Shown one piece after another: positions 1-11,798 of a stretch of 64,000 nucleotides of DNA; within the stretch, counting starts at the first letter, position 1, and each line of letters starts with the position of its first letter. The notes under the pieces were generated by a model, which saw only the letters and a list, made by a program, of their open reading frames with translations, was not told the DNA's origin and did not search any database. The position numbers and the translations under genes were made by a program. The DNA comes from Pseudomonas sp. LS44 (GTDB lineage Bacteria; Pseudomonadota; Gammaproteobacteria; Pseudomonadales; Pseudomonadaceae), in contig NZ_CP102830.1 of NCBI RefSeq assembly GCF_024730785.1, positions 4,316,001 through 4,380,000 of the forward strand, given 5' to 3'.

Positions 1-11
1 CCTGAGACCCC

Positions 12-467
12 ATGCACTCACTGCAAGCCAAGATTCTCGACGCGCGCCTCGGCCGCGATTTCCCGCTGCCGCAATACGCCACTCCGGGCTCCGCCGGCCT
101 CGACCTGCGCGCCATGCTCCAGGAAGACACCACCCTTGAGCCGGGCCAGACCCTGCTGATTCCGACCGGCCTGTCGATCTACATCGCCGATCCAGGCCTG
201 GCGGCACTGGTCCTGCCGCGCTCTGGCCTCGGCCACAAGCACGGCATCGTGCTCGGCAACCTGGTCGGCCTGATCGACTCCGATTACCAGGGCGAGCTGA
301 TGGTGTCCTGCTGGAACCGCGGACAGAGCACGTTCCAGATCGCCGTCGGCGAGCGGATCGCCCAGCTGATCCTGGTCCCGGTGGTGCAGGCCCATTTCGA
401 ACTGGTCGACGAGTTCGACGAAAGCCAGCGCGGCGCTGGCGGTTTCGGTCACTCCGGCAGCCATTGA
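12..467 (+). CDS. dut: dUTP diphosphatase (dUTPase)
   Basis: Hydrolyses dUTP to dUMP and pyrophosphate in the cytoplasm, keeping uracil out of DNA and feeding dTMP synthesis. The 151-residue protein shows all five motifs of trimeric dUTPases: TPGSAGLDL near residue 24, [10 protein letters not shown] at 69-78, [11 protein letters not shown] at 86-96, ERIAQLIL at 114-121, and the C-terminal lid [10 protein letters not shown] at 140-149. Length is typical of the family. The 11 bases before it include TGA (3-5), plausibly the stop of an upstream gene; in Pseudomonas that gene is usually coaBC. algC follows after 42 bases, suggesting cotranscription. Confidence 0.97.
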   Translation: MHSLQAKILDARLGRDFPLPQYATPGSAGLDLRAMLQEDTTLEPGQTLLIPTGLSIYIADPGLAALVLPRSGLGHKHGIVLGNLVGLIDSDYQGELMVSCWNRGQSTFQIAVGERIAQLILVPVVQAHFELVDEFDESQRGAGGFGHSGSH

Positions 468-509
468 AGCGCCTCCACCGTTCAGGATGAATTGCCGAGG
501 AGATCTACC

Positions 510-3125
510 GTGAAACTCTTCAAGCGCCCCGCCAAGGATCAGGCTGCCGAGAGTCAGCTGCTGACCAGCGCGCCTCGCACCGCCGGCAACGACGACAAAA
601 GCCATCTACTGGCCCTGCTGCCGAGCCTCGCCGCCCCCATCGCCGGCCTGCTCGCCGCCGCGGCGTTGCTGTGGTTCGGCGGCCTGCATAGTCAGCAGCA
701 GGCGCAACGCCAGCAACTGGCCGATGCCTGGGGCACTAGCCAGGCAACTGCCCTGCAACAGGCCATCAAGCAACTGCGTGCCGACACCTTTGCCGCTGCG
801 CGCAACCCACGGCTGCAGGAAGCCTTGCAGAGCCAGGACAGCACGCAGATTCGCGCCGCCGAGCGCAGTCTCAGCTATTGGGATGGGGTGATCGACGCGC
901 ATATCAACCTGCCCGGCCAAGCTAGCCAGGACGCCAGTGGCGCAGGGCCGGTGAATTTCGCCGCGCTCGACCTGCTACGGCGGGTGGAGAACGGCCAAAT
1001 TCCTGCGCCAGAGGCCTACAAGAGCGACCAGCGCTGGCTGATCTACAGCGTCGCGCCGCTGCGCATGGGCGACGAGGCTCCGCTGCAGGGCACGCTGCTA
1101 TTGGTTTTCGACCTGCAACGCCTGCTCGCCAGTCTGCCGCCGCTGCCCAGCGAAGTCGGCCAGCTGCAACTGGTGCAGCAGTTCGGCAATAGCCCGGCGC
1201 AGCTCCTGGCCCAGCGCGGCGATCCTGTCACCGGCGCGGCGCAAGCCTTCGAGAGCGGCAACCCGAACTGGAAGCTCAGCTTCGCCGGCGGCCCGAACCT
1301 CCAACAAGGTAGCCTTTCGCCGCTGCTGCTGGGCATTGCCACGCTGCTGGTGCTGGTTGGCGCCCTGGTCGGTCTGGCCCTGCAACAGCGCGGCCAACGC
1401 CGCCGCCTGCGCGACGATGTGGAGCAACTCGGGCAGATGCTGCGCGAACTCTCCAGCGGTAAAGCCGTCAAAGCCTTCAGCCTGCGCCTGCCCGAACTGA
1501 ACGGTCTGGCTCAGTCCCTGGCGCGCTTGCCGCGCCCGGCGGCACCCAACCACGCCAGCAATGGCAACGGCAACGGCAAATCTGCCAGCCCGACCGACAG
1601 CCCCAACGGCGCGGGTCCGACCAAAGCCAGTGAGTTGGTCGACCCGCTGTTTCAAGACACCGATATTCTCGATATCGACATCCTCGACGAAGACCAGGAT
1701 CTCCTGGGATTGGAGCAAGCCCCCGCCATGAGTGACCACGCAATTGCCGCCCCCAAATTGCCCGCCAGCATTTTCCGCGCCTACGACATCCGTGGCGTGG
1801 TCGGTGAGACCCTGACCCGCGAAACCGCCTATTGGGTCGGCCGTGCCGTTGGCGCGGAGAGCCTCGCCCAGGGTGAACCGAATGTGTCGGTCGGCCGCGA
1901 CGGCCGCCTGTCCGGCCCCGAGCTGGTGCAGGCGCTGATCCAGGGCCTGGTCGAAGCCGGCTGCGAGGTCAGCGATATCGGCATGGTGCCGACCCCGGTG
2001 CTGTATTACGCGGCCAATGTGCTGGCCGGCAAGTCTGGAGTGATGCTCACCGGCAGCCACAACCCACCGGATTACAACGGTTTCAAGATCATGATCGCCG
2101 GCGATACCCTGGCCAACGAACAGATCCAGGCATTGCGCCAACGCATCGACAACAACGACCTGCCCAGCGGCCAGGGCAGCGTCGAGCAGGTCGAGATTCT
2201 CGATCGCTACTTCAAGCAGATCCGCGATGACATCGCCCTGGCCAAGCCGCTTAAGGTGGTGGTCGACTGCGGCAACGGCGCCGCCGGCGTGATCGCCCCG
2301 CAGCTGATCGAGGCGCTGGGTTGCACAGTGATTCCGCTGTTCTGCGAGGTCGACGGTAACTTCCCCAATCACCACCCCGACCCGGGCAAGCCGGAAAACC
2401 TGGTCGACCTGATCGCCAAGGTCAAAGAAGAGAAGGCCGACCTCGGCCTGGCCTTCGATGGTGATGGCGACCGCGTCGGCGTGGTCACCAACACCGGCAC
2501 CATCATCTATCCCGACCGCCTGATGATGCTGTTCGCCAAGGATGTGGTGTCGCGCAATCCGGGTGCCGACGTGATCTTCGACGTCAAATGTACCCGTCGC
2601 CTCGGCGCGCTGATCAGCGGCTACGGCGGCCGCCCGGTGATGTGGAAGACCGGCCACTCGCTGATCAAGAAAAAGATGAAGGAAAATGGCGCGCTGCTGG
2701 CCGGCGAGATGAGTGGCCATATCTTCTTCAAGGAGCGCTGGTTCGGCTTCGACGATGGCATCTATAGCGCCGCACGTCTGCTGGAAATCCTCAGCCTCGA
2801 CAAGCGCGACGCCGAGCACGTGTTCTCGGCCTTCCCGGTCGACGTGTCGACCCCGGAAATCAATATCCAGGTCACCGAAGAAAGCAAATTCAGCCTGATC
2901 GATGCGCTGCAAAGCGGCGGTCAGTGGGGCGAAGGCAGCATCACCACCCTGGACGGTGTGCGCGTCGACTACCCCAAGGGCTGGGGCCTGGTGCGCGCCT
3001 CCAACACCACGCCGGTGCTGGTGCTGCGTTTCGAAGGCGACACCGCCGAAGAACTGGAACGCATCCAGGCGATCTTCCGCGCCCAGCTGAACCTCGTCGC
3101 CCCCGACCTCACTCTGCCGTTCTGA
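510..3125 (+). CDS. algC: Phosphomannomutase/phosphoglucomutase AlgC, long form with membrane N-terminus
   Basis: Interconverts mannose-6-P/mannose-1-P and glucose-6-P/glucose-1-P for alginate, LPS and rhamnolipid precursors. The GTG start at 510 is chosen because GAGGAG at 497-502 lies 7 bases upstream; an in-frame TTG at 492 has no such site. The catalytic part begins near an internal ATG at 1728, the start used for the classical ~463-residue enzyme. It has the phosphoserine loop TGSHNPP (Ser516) and the metal loop DGDGDR (Asp650, 652, 654). The ~400 residues before it hold two hydrophobic segments (about 35-57 and 269-295) flanking a probable periplasmic region. An Asn/Gly-rich linker follows them. 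Expression of the long form is inferred from the ribosome site and continuous frame. Confidence 0.93.
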   Translation: MKLFKRPAKDQAAESQLLTSAPRTAGNDDKSHLLALLPSLAAPIAGLLAAAALLWFGGLHSQQQAQRQQLADAWGTSQATALQQAIKQLRADTFAAARNPRLQEALQSQDSTQIRAAERSLSYWDGVIDAHINLPGQASQDASGAGPVNFAALDLLRRVENGQIPAPEAYKSDQRWLIYSVAPLRMGDEAPLQGTLLLVFDLQRLLASLPPLPSEVGQLQLVQQFGNSPAQLLAQRGDPVTGAAQAFESGNPNWKLSFAGGPNLQQGSLSPLLLGIATLLVLVGALVGLALQQRGQRRRLRDDVEQLGQMLRELSSGKAVKAFSLRLPELNGLAQSLARLPRPAAPNHASNGNGNGKSASPTDSPNGAGPTKASELVDPLFQDTDILDIDILDEDQDLLGLEQAPAMSDHAIAAPKLPASIFRAYDIRGVVGETLTRETAYWVGRAVGAESLAQGEPNVSVGRDGRLSGPELVQALIQGLVEAGCEVSDIGMVPTPVLYYAANVLAGKSGVMLTGSHNPPDYNGFKIMIAGDTLANEQIQALRQRIDNNDLPSGQGSVEQVEILDRYFKQIRDDIALAKPLKVVVDCGNGAAGVIAPQLIEALGCTVIPLFCEVDGNFPNHHPDPGKPENLVDLIAKVKEEKADLGLAFDGDGDRVGVVTNTGTIIYPDRLMMLFAKDVVSRNPGADVIFDVKCTRRLGALISGYGGRPVMWKTGHSLIKKKMKENGALLAGEMSGHIFFKERWFGFDDGIYSAARLLEILSLDKRDAEHVFSAFPVDVSTPEINIQVTEESKFSLIDALQSGGQWGEGSITTLDGVRVDYPKGWGLVRASNTTPVLVLRFEGDTAEELERIQAIFRAQLNLVAPDLTLPF

Positions 3126-4058
<933 letters not shown>

Positions 4059-4071
4059 CCATTAAGCCTGC

Positions 4072-4117
4072 CGACTTTCGCTCCAGCCACACACACGCGT
4101 GCGCTGGGCGAAAGTCG
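4072..4117. repeat. Stem-loop after argB
   Basis: Arms at 4072-4087 and 4103-4117 pair over 15 bp with a single bulged base, around a 15-base loop. No T-run follows on either strand. It may be an RNA 3' end structure for argB, but a classical intrinsic terminator is not supported. Confidence 0.4.
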
Positions 4118-4243
4118 CCACCGCATGTTCCAGAGTAATTTCTAGATGCTGCCTATGGTCGCCATCGACCAAAGCGCAGGCCCGCTACCGCACGGCTGGC
4201 GCGAAGGTACTGGGCCCGCAGTGCGCCGCGATCCGCAATAGCG

Positions 4244-4837
4244 TTACGGTTGAACGCCGAGCAGCTTGGCCAGCCGCGCACGGTCGGCGCCAAAACTGGC
4301 TTCCGCCTGTTTGCGCGCGTTTTCATAGCGTTTGATGTCCTGCTCGGCGTGCACCTGCTCCGCCTTCAGGTTGCCAATTTGTGCGACCAGATGCTCGGGC
4401 ACTTGGCGCCCGGCGCGCTCCTGATCGGCGGCCTGGCTCTGCAGGCTGGCTTGCTGGGTGCGCAGCGACTGCAGATTGCCGCGGGCCACGCCGATCACCC
4501 CATCCAGCTCGGCGAGCTTGCGGCCCTTGGCCCGATCGACATCGTCCAGCGTGCTATACAGCCGTAGCAACTGCGCATCCGAACTGGCCCTAGCCTTTTC
4601 GGCCAGTTGCCGCTGCATCTCTTCGCGGCTTGGCGCCGGCGGTACGACTTTGACGACTCGGCCCTGATCGTTGAGGACCTCATAACCCCCGCCGATGTAC
4701 TGCGGCGGCACACCCTGACGATCAAGCACAGTCACGCCTTTATCGTTGACGTAGCGATACAACTCGGTCGCTTGGGCGGCGAATGGCAATAACGAACCCA
4801 GCAACAGCACGACGCGCAGCGAAGCCAGCTTGAGCAT
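4244..4837 (-). CDS. DUF4124 domain-containing exported protein
   Basis: A 197-residue protein with a Sec signal peptide (hydrophobic run ending at AQA, about residue 23). A short N-terminal DUF4124 segment follows, with the ELYRYVNDKGVTV pattern and tyrosines. The rest is a long charged helical region from about 80 to 190, probably coiled coil. Function is unknown; the family is common in Pseudomonas envelopes. The gene lies 21 bases downstream of pyrE on the same strand, so readthrough from pyrE is possible. The leader holds AACAACGACAAGG just before the ATG, doubling as ribosome site (AAGG) and a possible Crc/Hfq A-rich motif. Confidence 0.85.
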   Translation of the reverse strand: MLKLASLRVVLLLGSLLPFAAQATELYRYVNDKGVTVLDRQGVPPQYIGGGYEVLNDQGRVVKVVPPAPSREEMQRQLAEKARASSDAQLLRLYSTLDDVDRAKGRKLAELDGVIGVARGNLQSLRTQQASLQSQAADQERAGRQVPEHLVAQIGNLKAEQVHAEQDIKRYENARKQAEASFGADRARLAKLLGVQP

Positions 4838-4858
4838 TAAGGCGAAACCTTGTCGTTG

Positions 4859-5500
4859 TTATATCCCGTACTGATCGCGATAGGCCTGCACCGCGGGTAG
4901 ATATTCGTTCAGTGCAGCATCCCCCGCGAGATATTCCAGTACTTGTTCGAGCGACACAATACTCACTACTGGCATTTTGAAATCACGCTCGACTTCCTGG
5001 ATGGCCGACAGCTCGCCTTGGCCGCGCTCCTGGCGGTTCAAGGCGATCAGCACACCAGCGGCTTGCGCACCCTGGTCTTGAATGATTTGCATGACCTCGC
5101 GGATCGCCGTGCCGGCGGTGATCACATCGTCGACGATCAGCACCCGACCTTGCAGCGGCGCGCCGACCAGCGTGCCACCTTCGCCATGAGCCTTGGCTTC
5201 CTTACGATTGAAGCACCATGGCAGGTCGCGACCATGCTTGTCGGCCAACGCCACGGCAGTGCTCGCCGCTAACGGAATGCCTTTATAGGCCGGCCCGAAC
5301 AACACATCGAAATCGATCCCGCTGTCGACTACTGCCGCGGCATAGAACTGCCCCAGCCGCGCCAGAGCGGCGCCGCTATTGAACAACCCGGCATTGAAAA
5401 AATAGGGACTGGTGCGTCCGGACTTGAGGGTGAACTGACCGAAACGCAGGACTCCGCGTTCGATGGCAAATCGGATGAAATCGCGCTGGTACGCTTGCAT
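4859..5500 (-). CDS. pyrE: Orotate phosphoribosyltransferase
   Basis: Joins orotate and PRPP to make orotidine 5'-monophosphate in pyrimidine biosynthesis. The 213-residue protein carries [10 protein letters not shown] (68-77) and the PRPP-binding signature [13 protein letters not shown] (120-132). The start MQAYQRDF at 5500 is preferred over an in-frame start 21 bases upstream because family members begin MQ.Y.RDF. It is divergent from crc, with about 80 bases between them. The same pyrE/crc divergence is known in P. aeruginosa and P. putida. Confidence 0.97.
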   Translation of the reverse strand: MQAYQRDFIRFAIERGVLRFGQFTLKSGRTSPYFFNAGLFNSGAALARLGQFYAAAVVDSGIDFDVLFGPAYKGIPLAASTAVALADKHGRDLPWCFNRKEAKAHGEGGTLVGAPLQGRVLIVDDVITAGTAIREVMQIIQDQGAQAAGVLIALNRQERGQGELSAIQEVERDFKMPVVSIVSLEQVLEYLAGDAALNEYLPAVQAYRDQYGI

Positions 5501-5582
5501 GAAAAAAGCCCCGAACGGCACGGATTTAGCTAATTGAAGTGAGCTCGGGTATCATACACGCACGTGTTTTTGGGGGCCATTT

Positions 5583-6362
5583 ATGCGGATCATTAGTGTC
5601 AACGTGAATGGTATTCAAGCTGCCGTCGAGCGAGGACTTCTCAGCTGGCTGCAAGCCCAGAATGCCGACGTCATCTGCCTGCAAGACACCCGCGCATCCG
5701 CCTTTGAACTGGACGACCCAGCCCTCCAGCTGGATGGTTATTTTCTGTACGCCTGCGAAGCGGAAGTGCCCGACCAAGGGGGCGTGGCGCTCTATTCGCG
5801 CCTGCAGCCCAAAGCGGTGATCAGCGGACTGGGTTTCGAGAGTGCCGATCGCTATGGGCGTTATCTGCAGGCCGACTTCGACAAGGTCAGCATTGCCAGC
5901 GTGCTGCTGCCTTCCGGACAGAACGGCGACGAGAGCTTGAATCATAAATTCAAGTTCATGGACGACTTCACTCATTATCTGGATAAGCAGCGGCGCAAGC
6001 GCCGTGAGTACATCTACAGCGGTTCGCTGTATGTGGCGCACCAGAAGATGGATGTGAAGAACTGGCGCGATTGCCAACAGTCACCGGGCTTCCTGGCGCC
6101 TGAGCGTGCCTGGCTGGACGAAGTGGTCGGGACCATGGGCTACGTCGATGCGCTGCGTGAAATCAACCGCGAAGGCGAGCAATTCAGCTGGTGGCCGGAC
6201 AACGAACAGGCCGAATTGCTCAATCTCGGCTGGCGTTTCGACTATCAACTACTGACTCCGGGCCTGCGCCGCTTCGTACGCGGAGCGCGCCTGCCGCGTC
6301 AGCCACGCTTCTCCCAGCATGCGCCGCTGATTGTCGACTACGACTGGACGCTGACGGTCTGA
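5583..6362 (+). CDS. crc: Catabolite repression control protein Crc
   Basis: A 259-residue member of the exonuclease III/AP-endonuclease fold. In Pseudomonas Crc has lost nuclease function and acts with Hfq to block translation of A-rich leaders of catabolic mRNAs. The sequence begins MRIISVNVNGIQAA and ends with QHAPLIVDYDW, matching Crc rather than true ExoIII. Transcription is divergent from pyrE, and a strong terminator follows at 6381-6407. Identification rests on overall sequence recognition and the pyrE neighbourhood. Confidence 0.95.
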   Translation: MRIISVNVNGIQAAVERGLLSWLQAQNADVICLQDTRASAFELDDPALQLDGYFLYACEAEVPDQGGVALYSRLQPKAVISGLGFESADRYGRYLQADFDKVSIASVLLPSGQNGDESLNHKFKFMDDFTHYLDKQRRKRREYIYSGSLYVAHQKMDVKNWRDCQQSPGFLAPERAWLDEVVGTMGYVDALREINREGEQFSWWPDNEQAELLNLGWRFDYQLLTPGLRRFVRGARLPRQPRFSQHAPLIVDYDWTLTV

Positions 6363-6380
6363 GCACCAACTAGCAGACAT

Positions 6381-6407
6381 GAAAAAGCCGGCATCGCGCC
6401 GGCTTTT
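6381..6407 (+). terminator. Rho-independent terminator of crc
   Basis: A GC-rich hairpin AAAAGCCGGC / GCCGGCTTTT with a five-base loop sits 19 bases after the crc stop. It is flanked by A- and T-runs, so it can work on both strands and may also serve the convergent DUF4870 gene. Confidence 0.85.
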
Positions 6408-6421
6408 CGTGTCTGCCGCGC

Positions 6422-6790
6422 TTACTTGAGCAAGCGCCAGCAGAACGGGTAACGATAATCCTGACCCTCGTTGGCCTTCACCCCGCCAATGATGGTCAGC
6501 ACCAGGGCACCCACGCCCAGCACGCCGAGCAGCACGAAGCCGATCACCACCAGCATCAGCAGAATGCACACCAAAGCAGCGATGCTGACGGTGATCTGGA
6601 AGTTCAGCGCTTCCTTGCCCTGAGCATCGATGAACGGATCGGCGTCTTTTTTGATCTGCCAGAGAATCAGCGGACCGAACAGATTGCCGAACGGCACCAG
6701 CAGGCCCAAAAAAGCCGCGAAGTGGCACAGCATCGCCCACTGACGCGCGGGCTGACTGGGCGTTGGCAGCGGCATCTGGTTATCGGTCAT
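6422..6790 (-). CDS. DUF4870 family small membrane protein
   Basis: A 122-residue inner-membrane protein of unknown function. It has a hydrophilic N-terminus with ARQWAMLCHFAAFLG, then hydrophobic stretches around 25-45 and 65-105, and a short motif GPLILWQIKKD typical of DUF4870/Tic20-like proteins. The start at 6790 (MTDNQ) is chosen because GGAGAG lies just upstream; an ATG at 6802 is less well placed. It is convergent with crc and lies 24 bases after rph on the same strand. Confidence 0.85.
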   Translation of the reverse strand: MTDNQMPLPTPSQPARQWAMLCHFAAFLGLLVPFGNLFGPLILWQIKKDADPFIDAQGKEALNFQITVSIAALVCILLMLVVIGFVLLGVLGVGALVLTIIGGVKANEGQDYRYPFCWRLLK

Positions 6791-6814
6791 ATGGCTCTCC
6801 ATGCGTGCAGTTGA

Positions 6815-7537
6815 TCAATCGGCGAGGGCGGTGTTCTGCAGTTCGACCAGCTCGATCAGGCCCTTCTGCGCCAAGGCGAGCATGGCATTCAAGTCGGCGG
6901 GCTGGAATGGCGCGCCTTCGGCAGTGCCCTGGACTTCGATGAAACCACCGGCATCGGTCATCACCACGTTGAGATCGGTTTCGGCGGCGGAGTCTTCCAG
7001 ATAATCCAGATCCAGCACCGGCTCACCCTGGTACATGCCTACCGATACCGCGGCGATCATCTGCTTGAGCGGGTCGCCACCTTTCAGGCCGCCACGCTTT
7101 TTGACCACACGCAGCGCATCGACCAGCGCCACCATTGCCCCGGTGATCGAGGCGGTACGGGTACCACCGTCGGCCTGGATCACGTCGCAGTCGACATACA
7201 AGGTGATTTCGCCAAGCTTGGACATATCCAGGGCGGCACGTAGCGAACGACCGATCAAACGCTGGATTTCCAAGGTGCGCCCGCCTTGCTTGCCACGGCT
7301 GGCCTCGCGCTGGTTACGCTCGCCGGTAGCACGCGGCAACATGCCGTACTCGGCAGTCAACCAACCCTGGCCTTGGCCCTTGAGAAAACGCGGCACGCCG
7401 TTTTCGACGCTGACCGTGCAGATCACTTTGGTATCGCCGAACTCGACCAACACCGAACCCTCGGCGTGCTTGGTGTAGTTGCGGGTGATAGAGATCGGGC
7501 GCAGCTGATCAGCGGCGCGGCCACTTGGACGTTTCAT
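6815..7537 (-). CDS. rph: Ribonuclease PH
   Basis: A 240-residue phosphorolytic 3'-5' exoribonuclease that trims tRNA and other RNA 3' ends using inorganic phosphate. The [14 protein letters not shown]-terminus, [17 protein letters not shown] (substrate and phosphate-binding arginines) and the [19 protein letters not shown] core are all present. Length is standard for the family. It is divergent from yicC, with a 142-base spacer holding both promoters. Confidence 0.97.
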   Translation of the reverse strand: MKRPSGRAADQLRPISITRNYTKHAEGSVLVEFGDTKVICTVSVENGVPRFLKGQGQGWLTAEYGMLPRATGERNQREASRGKQGGRTLEIQRLIGRSLRAALDMSKLGEITLYVDCDVIQADGGTRTASITGAMVALVDALRVVKKRGGLKGGDPLKQMIAAVSVGMYQGEPVLDLDYLEDSAAETDLNVVMTDAGGFIEVQGTAEGAPFQPADLNAMLALAQKGLIELVELQNTALAD

Positions 7538-7679
7538 CGGGGTTACCTAGTAAAGGACGGGAATCTGCTCGGCATTATAGGGCGGCCCAGCCAGGGCGAC
7601 ACGGCAAATTGGAGCGGTGGGCGCTCTGCGCTACAATCCTGCGCCTTCCGTTCCGTCTTCCATTCGCGAGGTATTCCCC

Positions 7680-8543
7680 ATGGTGCACAGCATGACGGCC
7701 TTCGCCCGCGTCGAGCGGGCTGGTAACCACGGCACCCTGAGCTGGGAACTGCGCTCGGTTAACCACCGCTATCTGGAGCCGCACCTGCGCCTGCCGGATG
7801 CCTTCCGTGATCTCGAGGGCGCGGTGCGCGAAGCGCTGCGCCAAGGCCTCTCGCGCGGCAAAGTGGAGTGCACCTTGCGTTTTGCCGAGGACAGCGCCGG
7901 CCAGGCGCTGCAAGTCGATCGCGAGCGCGCCGCGCAGATCGTCGCCGCCGCCGAGAGTGTCGCCGCCCTGATCAAGCAGCCCGCCGCCCTCAATCCCCTG
8001 GAAGTGCTGGCCTGGCCGGGCGTATTGGTGGCCGACTCCGCCGACCCGCAGGCGCTGAATAAAGCCGCCTTGGAACTCTTCGTACAGGCGCTCGACGAGC
8101 TGAAGGCCGGGCGCGCCCGCGAAGGCGCGGAATTGGCCAAACTACTCAGCGAGCGCCTGGATAGCATTGGCGCCGAAGTCGCCAATCTACGCGTCCTGGT
8201 GCCACAGATGCTCGCCGGTCAGCGGCAGAAGATTCTGGATCGCTTCACCGAGATGAAGGCTGAGCTGGATCCGCAACGCCTGGAACAAGAGCTCGTGTTG
8301 CTGGCACAGAAAAGCGACGTCGCCGAAGAGCTGGACCGCCTCAGCACCCACGTCAGCGAGGTGCGCCGGGTGCTCAAAGCCGGCGGCGCTGCAGGCCGGC
8401 GCCTGGACTTCCTGATGCAGGAACTCAATCGCGAAGCCAACACCCTCGGCTCGAAAGCCTTCGACCCACGCAGCACTCAGGCCGCGGTCAACCTCAAGGT
8501 GCTGATCGAACAAATGCGCGAACAAGTCCAGAACATCGAGTAA
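7680..8543 (+). CDS. yicC: YicC family endoribonuclease-like protein
   Basis: A 287-residue protein starting MVHSMTAFARVE and ending NLKVLIEQMREQVQNIE, both hallmarks of the YicC family. E. coli YicC has been linked to endoribonuclease activity and sRNA decay; here the role is inferred from family. The start at 7680 is preferred over an in-frame start at 7617 because the MxxSMTAFA N-terminus is invariant. gmk follows 12 bases later, suggesting an operon. Confidence 0.93.
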   Translation: MVHSMTAFARVERAGNHGTLSWELRSVNHRYLEPHLRLPDAFRDLEGAVREALRQGLSRGKVECTLRFAEDSAGQALQVDRERAAQIVAAAESVAALIKQPAALNPLEVLAWPGVLVADSADPQALNKAALELFVQALDELKAGRAREGAELAKLLSERLDSIGAEVANLRVLVPQMLAGQRQKILDRFTEMKAELDPQRLEQELVLLAQKSDVAEELDRLSTHVSEVRRVLKAGGAAGRRLDFLMQELNREANTLGSKAFDPRSTQAAVNLKVLIEQMREQVQNIE

Positions 8544-9176
<633 letters not shown>

Positions 9177-9295
9177 CCAAAGGAGGGTGGAGGAAAATCC
9201 GCTCTTCCCTAAATGCTGGCTATTTTTTAGACTATCTAGTCCGCCCGCCCATTCGGGTACGGTTTTTTGCTCATTTATGTCGCTAGAGGAACACC

Positions 9296-9559
9296 ATGGC
9301 CCGCGTTACCGTTGAAGACTGCCTGGACAACGTCGATAACCGCTTCGAGCTGGTCATGCTCGCCACCAAGCGTTCCCGTCAACTGGCCACCGGCGGCAAA
9401 GAGCCCAAGGTAGCTTGGGAAAACGACAAACCAACCGTCGTCGCCCTGCGTGAAATCGCGGCCGGCCTGGTTGATTACGATGTCATCGCCCAAGACGAAA
9501 TCGTCGATGACGAACCGCTGTTCGGTAATTTCGAGGAAGAGGCCAACGAGGCCCTGTAA
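9296..9559 (+). CDS. rpoZ: RNA polymerase omega subunit
   Basis: An 87-residue omega subunit that helps assemble RNA polymerase by clamping beta-prime. It has the conserved N-terminal [20 protein letters not shown] and the ATKRSRQL helix. AGAGGA precedes the ATG. A 119-base gap from gmk contains T- and A-rich stretches that could hold its own promoter; spoT starts 57 bases downstream. Confidence 0.97.
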   Translation: MARVTVEDCLDNVDNRFELVMLATKRSRQLATGGKEPKVAWENDKPTVVALREIAAGLVDYDVIAQDEIVDDEPLFGNFEEEANEAL

Positions 9560-9616
9560 GCCTATGCCTGGTCGAAGTGTCGCGACGCAGGAGCCAAGTC
9601 GGCAAGGGGTGAACCC

Positions 9617-11725
9617 ATGCCGAACATAGACGCCCTCGCCGATCAACTTTCGACCTACCTCGGCAATGACCAGGTCAATCTGGTCCGCCGCGCGTACTTC
9701 TACGCCGAACAAGCCCACGACGGCCAACGCCGTCGTAGCGGCGAAGCCTACGTCACCCATCCGCTGGCCGTTGCCAATATCCTCGCCGACATGCACATGG
9801 ACCATCAGAGCCTGATGGCCGCGATGCTGCATGACGTCATCGAGGACACCGGCATCGCCAAGGAAGCCCTCAGCGCGCAGTTCGGCGAGACCGTCGCCGA
9901 GCTGGTCGACGGAGTCAGCAAGCTGACCCAGATGGACTTCCAGACCAAGGCCGAGGCGCAGGCCGAGAACTTCCAGAAGATGGCCATGGCCATGGCCCGC
10001 GACATCCGCGTGATTCTGGTCAAGCTCGCCGACCGCCTGCACAACATGCGCACCCTCGATGCCATGCCGCACGAGAAGAGCCGACGGATCGCCAAGGAAA
10101 CCCTGGAGATCTACGCGCCGATCGCCAACCGCCTGGGCATGCACAGCATGCGCGTGGAGTTCGAAGACCTCGGCTTCAAGGCCATGCACCCGATGCGCTC
10201 GGCGCGCATCCGTGCTGCGGTGCGTGGCGCGCGCGGCAACCGCAAGGAAATCGTCAACAAGATCGAGGAATCGCTGACCCACTGCCTGACCCGCGAAGGC
10301 ATGAGCGGCGAGGTGATCGGCCGCGAGAAGCACCTCTACAGCATCTACAAGAAGATGCGCGGCAAGCGCCGGGCGTTCAACGAGATCATGGACGTCTACG
10401 CCTTCCGCATCATCGTCGACAAAGTCGACACCTGCTACCGCGTGCTCGGCGCCGTGCACAACCTGTACAAGCCGCTGCCCGGGCGCTTCAAGGACTACAT
10501 CGCGATCCCCAAGGCCAACGGCTACCAGTCGCTGCACACCACCCTGTTCGGCATGCACGGCGTGCCCATCGAGATCCAGATCCGCACCCGCGAGATGGAA
10601 GAGATGGCCAACCACGGCATCGCCGCGCACTGGCTGTACAAGTCCAGCGAGGACGACGCGCAGAAGGGCAACCACGCGCGCGCCCGCCAGTGGGTCAAGG
10701 GCATCCTCGAGCTGCAGCAACGCGCCGGCAACTCGCTGGAATTCATCGAGAGCGTGAAGATCGACCTGTTCCCCGACGAGGTCTACGTGTTCACGCCCAA
10801 GGGCCGGATCATGGAGCTGCCGAAAGGCTCCACCGCGGTCGACTTCGCCTATGCGGTGCACACCGACGTCGGCAACTCGTGCATCGCCTGCCGCATCAAT
10901 CGGCGCCTGGCGCCACTGTCACAGGCCCTGGAAAGCGGTTCGACGGTGGAAATCGTCACCGCGCCGGGCGCCCGGCCGAACCCGGCCTGGCTGAATTTCG
11001 TGGTCACCGGCAAGGCGCGCACGCATATCCGTCATGCCCTCAAGCAGCAGCGCCGTTCGGAGTCGATCGCCCTCGGTGAACGACTGCTGAACAAAGTCCT
11101 CACCGGCTTTAGCAGTCATCTGGAAAAAATTCCCGCCGCCCGGGTGAAACTGGTGCTCGGCGAATACCATCTGGAAGTCATCGAAGACCTGCTCGAAGAC
11201 ATCGGCCTGGGCAACCGCATGGCCTATGTAGTCGCCCGTCGACTACTGGCCGATAGCGGCGAGCAATTGCCGGACAGCCAAGGGCCGCTGGCGATTCGCG
11301 GTACCGAAGGCCTGGTGATGAGCTATGCCAAGTGCTGTACGCCGATTCCGGGTGATCCGATCGTCGGCCACCTGTCGGCCGGCAAAGGCATGGTCGTGCA
11401 CCTGGACACCTGCAAGAACATCAGTGAGATCCGCCACAGCCCGGAAAAATGCATCCAGCTGTCCTGGGCCAAAGATGTCACCGGCGAATTCAATGTCGAG
11501 CTGCGCGTCGAACTGGAGCACCAGCGCGGCCTGATCGCGCTGCTCGCCAGCAGCGTCAACGCTGCCGACGGCAACATCGAAAAAATCAGCATGGACGAGC
11601 GCGACGGCCGCATCAGCGTGGTCCAGTTGGTGGTCAGCGTGCATGACCGCGTGCATCTGGCTCGGGTGATCAAGAAACTCCGCGGCCTGATCGGCGTCAT
11701 CCGCATCGCCCGCGCTCGCGCCTAG
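9617..11725 (+). CDS. spoT: Bifunctional (p)ppGpp synthetase/hydrolase SpoT
   Basis: Makes and degrades the stringent-response alarmone. The 702-residue protein contains an N-terminal HD hydrolase domain with an intact HDVIEDT box (72-78), arguing for active hydrolysis and so SpoT rather than RelA. A RelA/SpoT synthetase domain follows at about 235-345, containing YQSLHTT. A TGS domain lies near 390-445, and a C-terminal ACT domain near 625-700 ([15 protein letters not shown]). The rpoZ-spoT-ridA order is conserved in Pseudomonas. Confidence 0.96.
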   Translation: MPNIDALADQLSTYLGNDQVNLVRRAYFYAEQAHDGQRRRSGEAYVTHPLAVANILADMHMDHQSLMAAMLHDVIEDTGIAKEALSAQFGETVAELVDGVSKLTQMDFQTKAEAQAENFQKMAMAMARDIRVILVKLADRLHNMRTLDAMPHEKSRRIAKETLEIYAPIANRLGMHSMRVEFEDLGFKAMHPMRSARIRAAVRGARGNRKEIVNKIEESLTHCLTREGMSGEVIGREKHLYSIYKKMRGKRRAFNEIMDVYAFRIIVDKVDTCYRVLGAVHNLYKPLPGRFKDYIAIPKANGYQSLHTTLFGMHGVPIEIQIRTREMEEMANHGIAAHWLYKSSEDDAQKGNHARARQWVKGILELQQRAGNSLEFIESVKIDLFPDEVYVFTPKGRIMELPKGSTAVDFAYAVHTDVGNSCIACRINRRLAPLSQALESGSTVEIVTAPGARPNPAWLNFVVTGKARTHIRHALKQQRRSESIALGERLLNKVLTGFSSHLEKIPAARVKLVLGEYHLEVIEDLLEDIGLGNRMAYVVARRLLADSGEQLPDSQGPLAIRGTEGLVMSYAKCCTPIPGDPIVGHLSAGKGMVVHLDTCKNISEIRHSPEKCIQLSWAKDVTGEFNVELRVELEHQRGLIALLASSVNAADGNIEKISMDERDGRISVVQLVVSVHDRVHLARVIKKLRGLIGVIRIARARA

Positions 11726-11798
11726 CCTCCCCCTTCTTCATGGCACCGCAGCGCCAACCGCTGCAGCGCCTTTTCCCGGCACCCCACAAGGAGTTCCC

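Noticed and set aside
9275..10861. 528-residue antisense frame opposite rpoZ and spoT
   Set aside because: Shadow of SpoT and the omega subunit; low-complexity composition.
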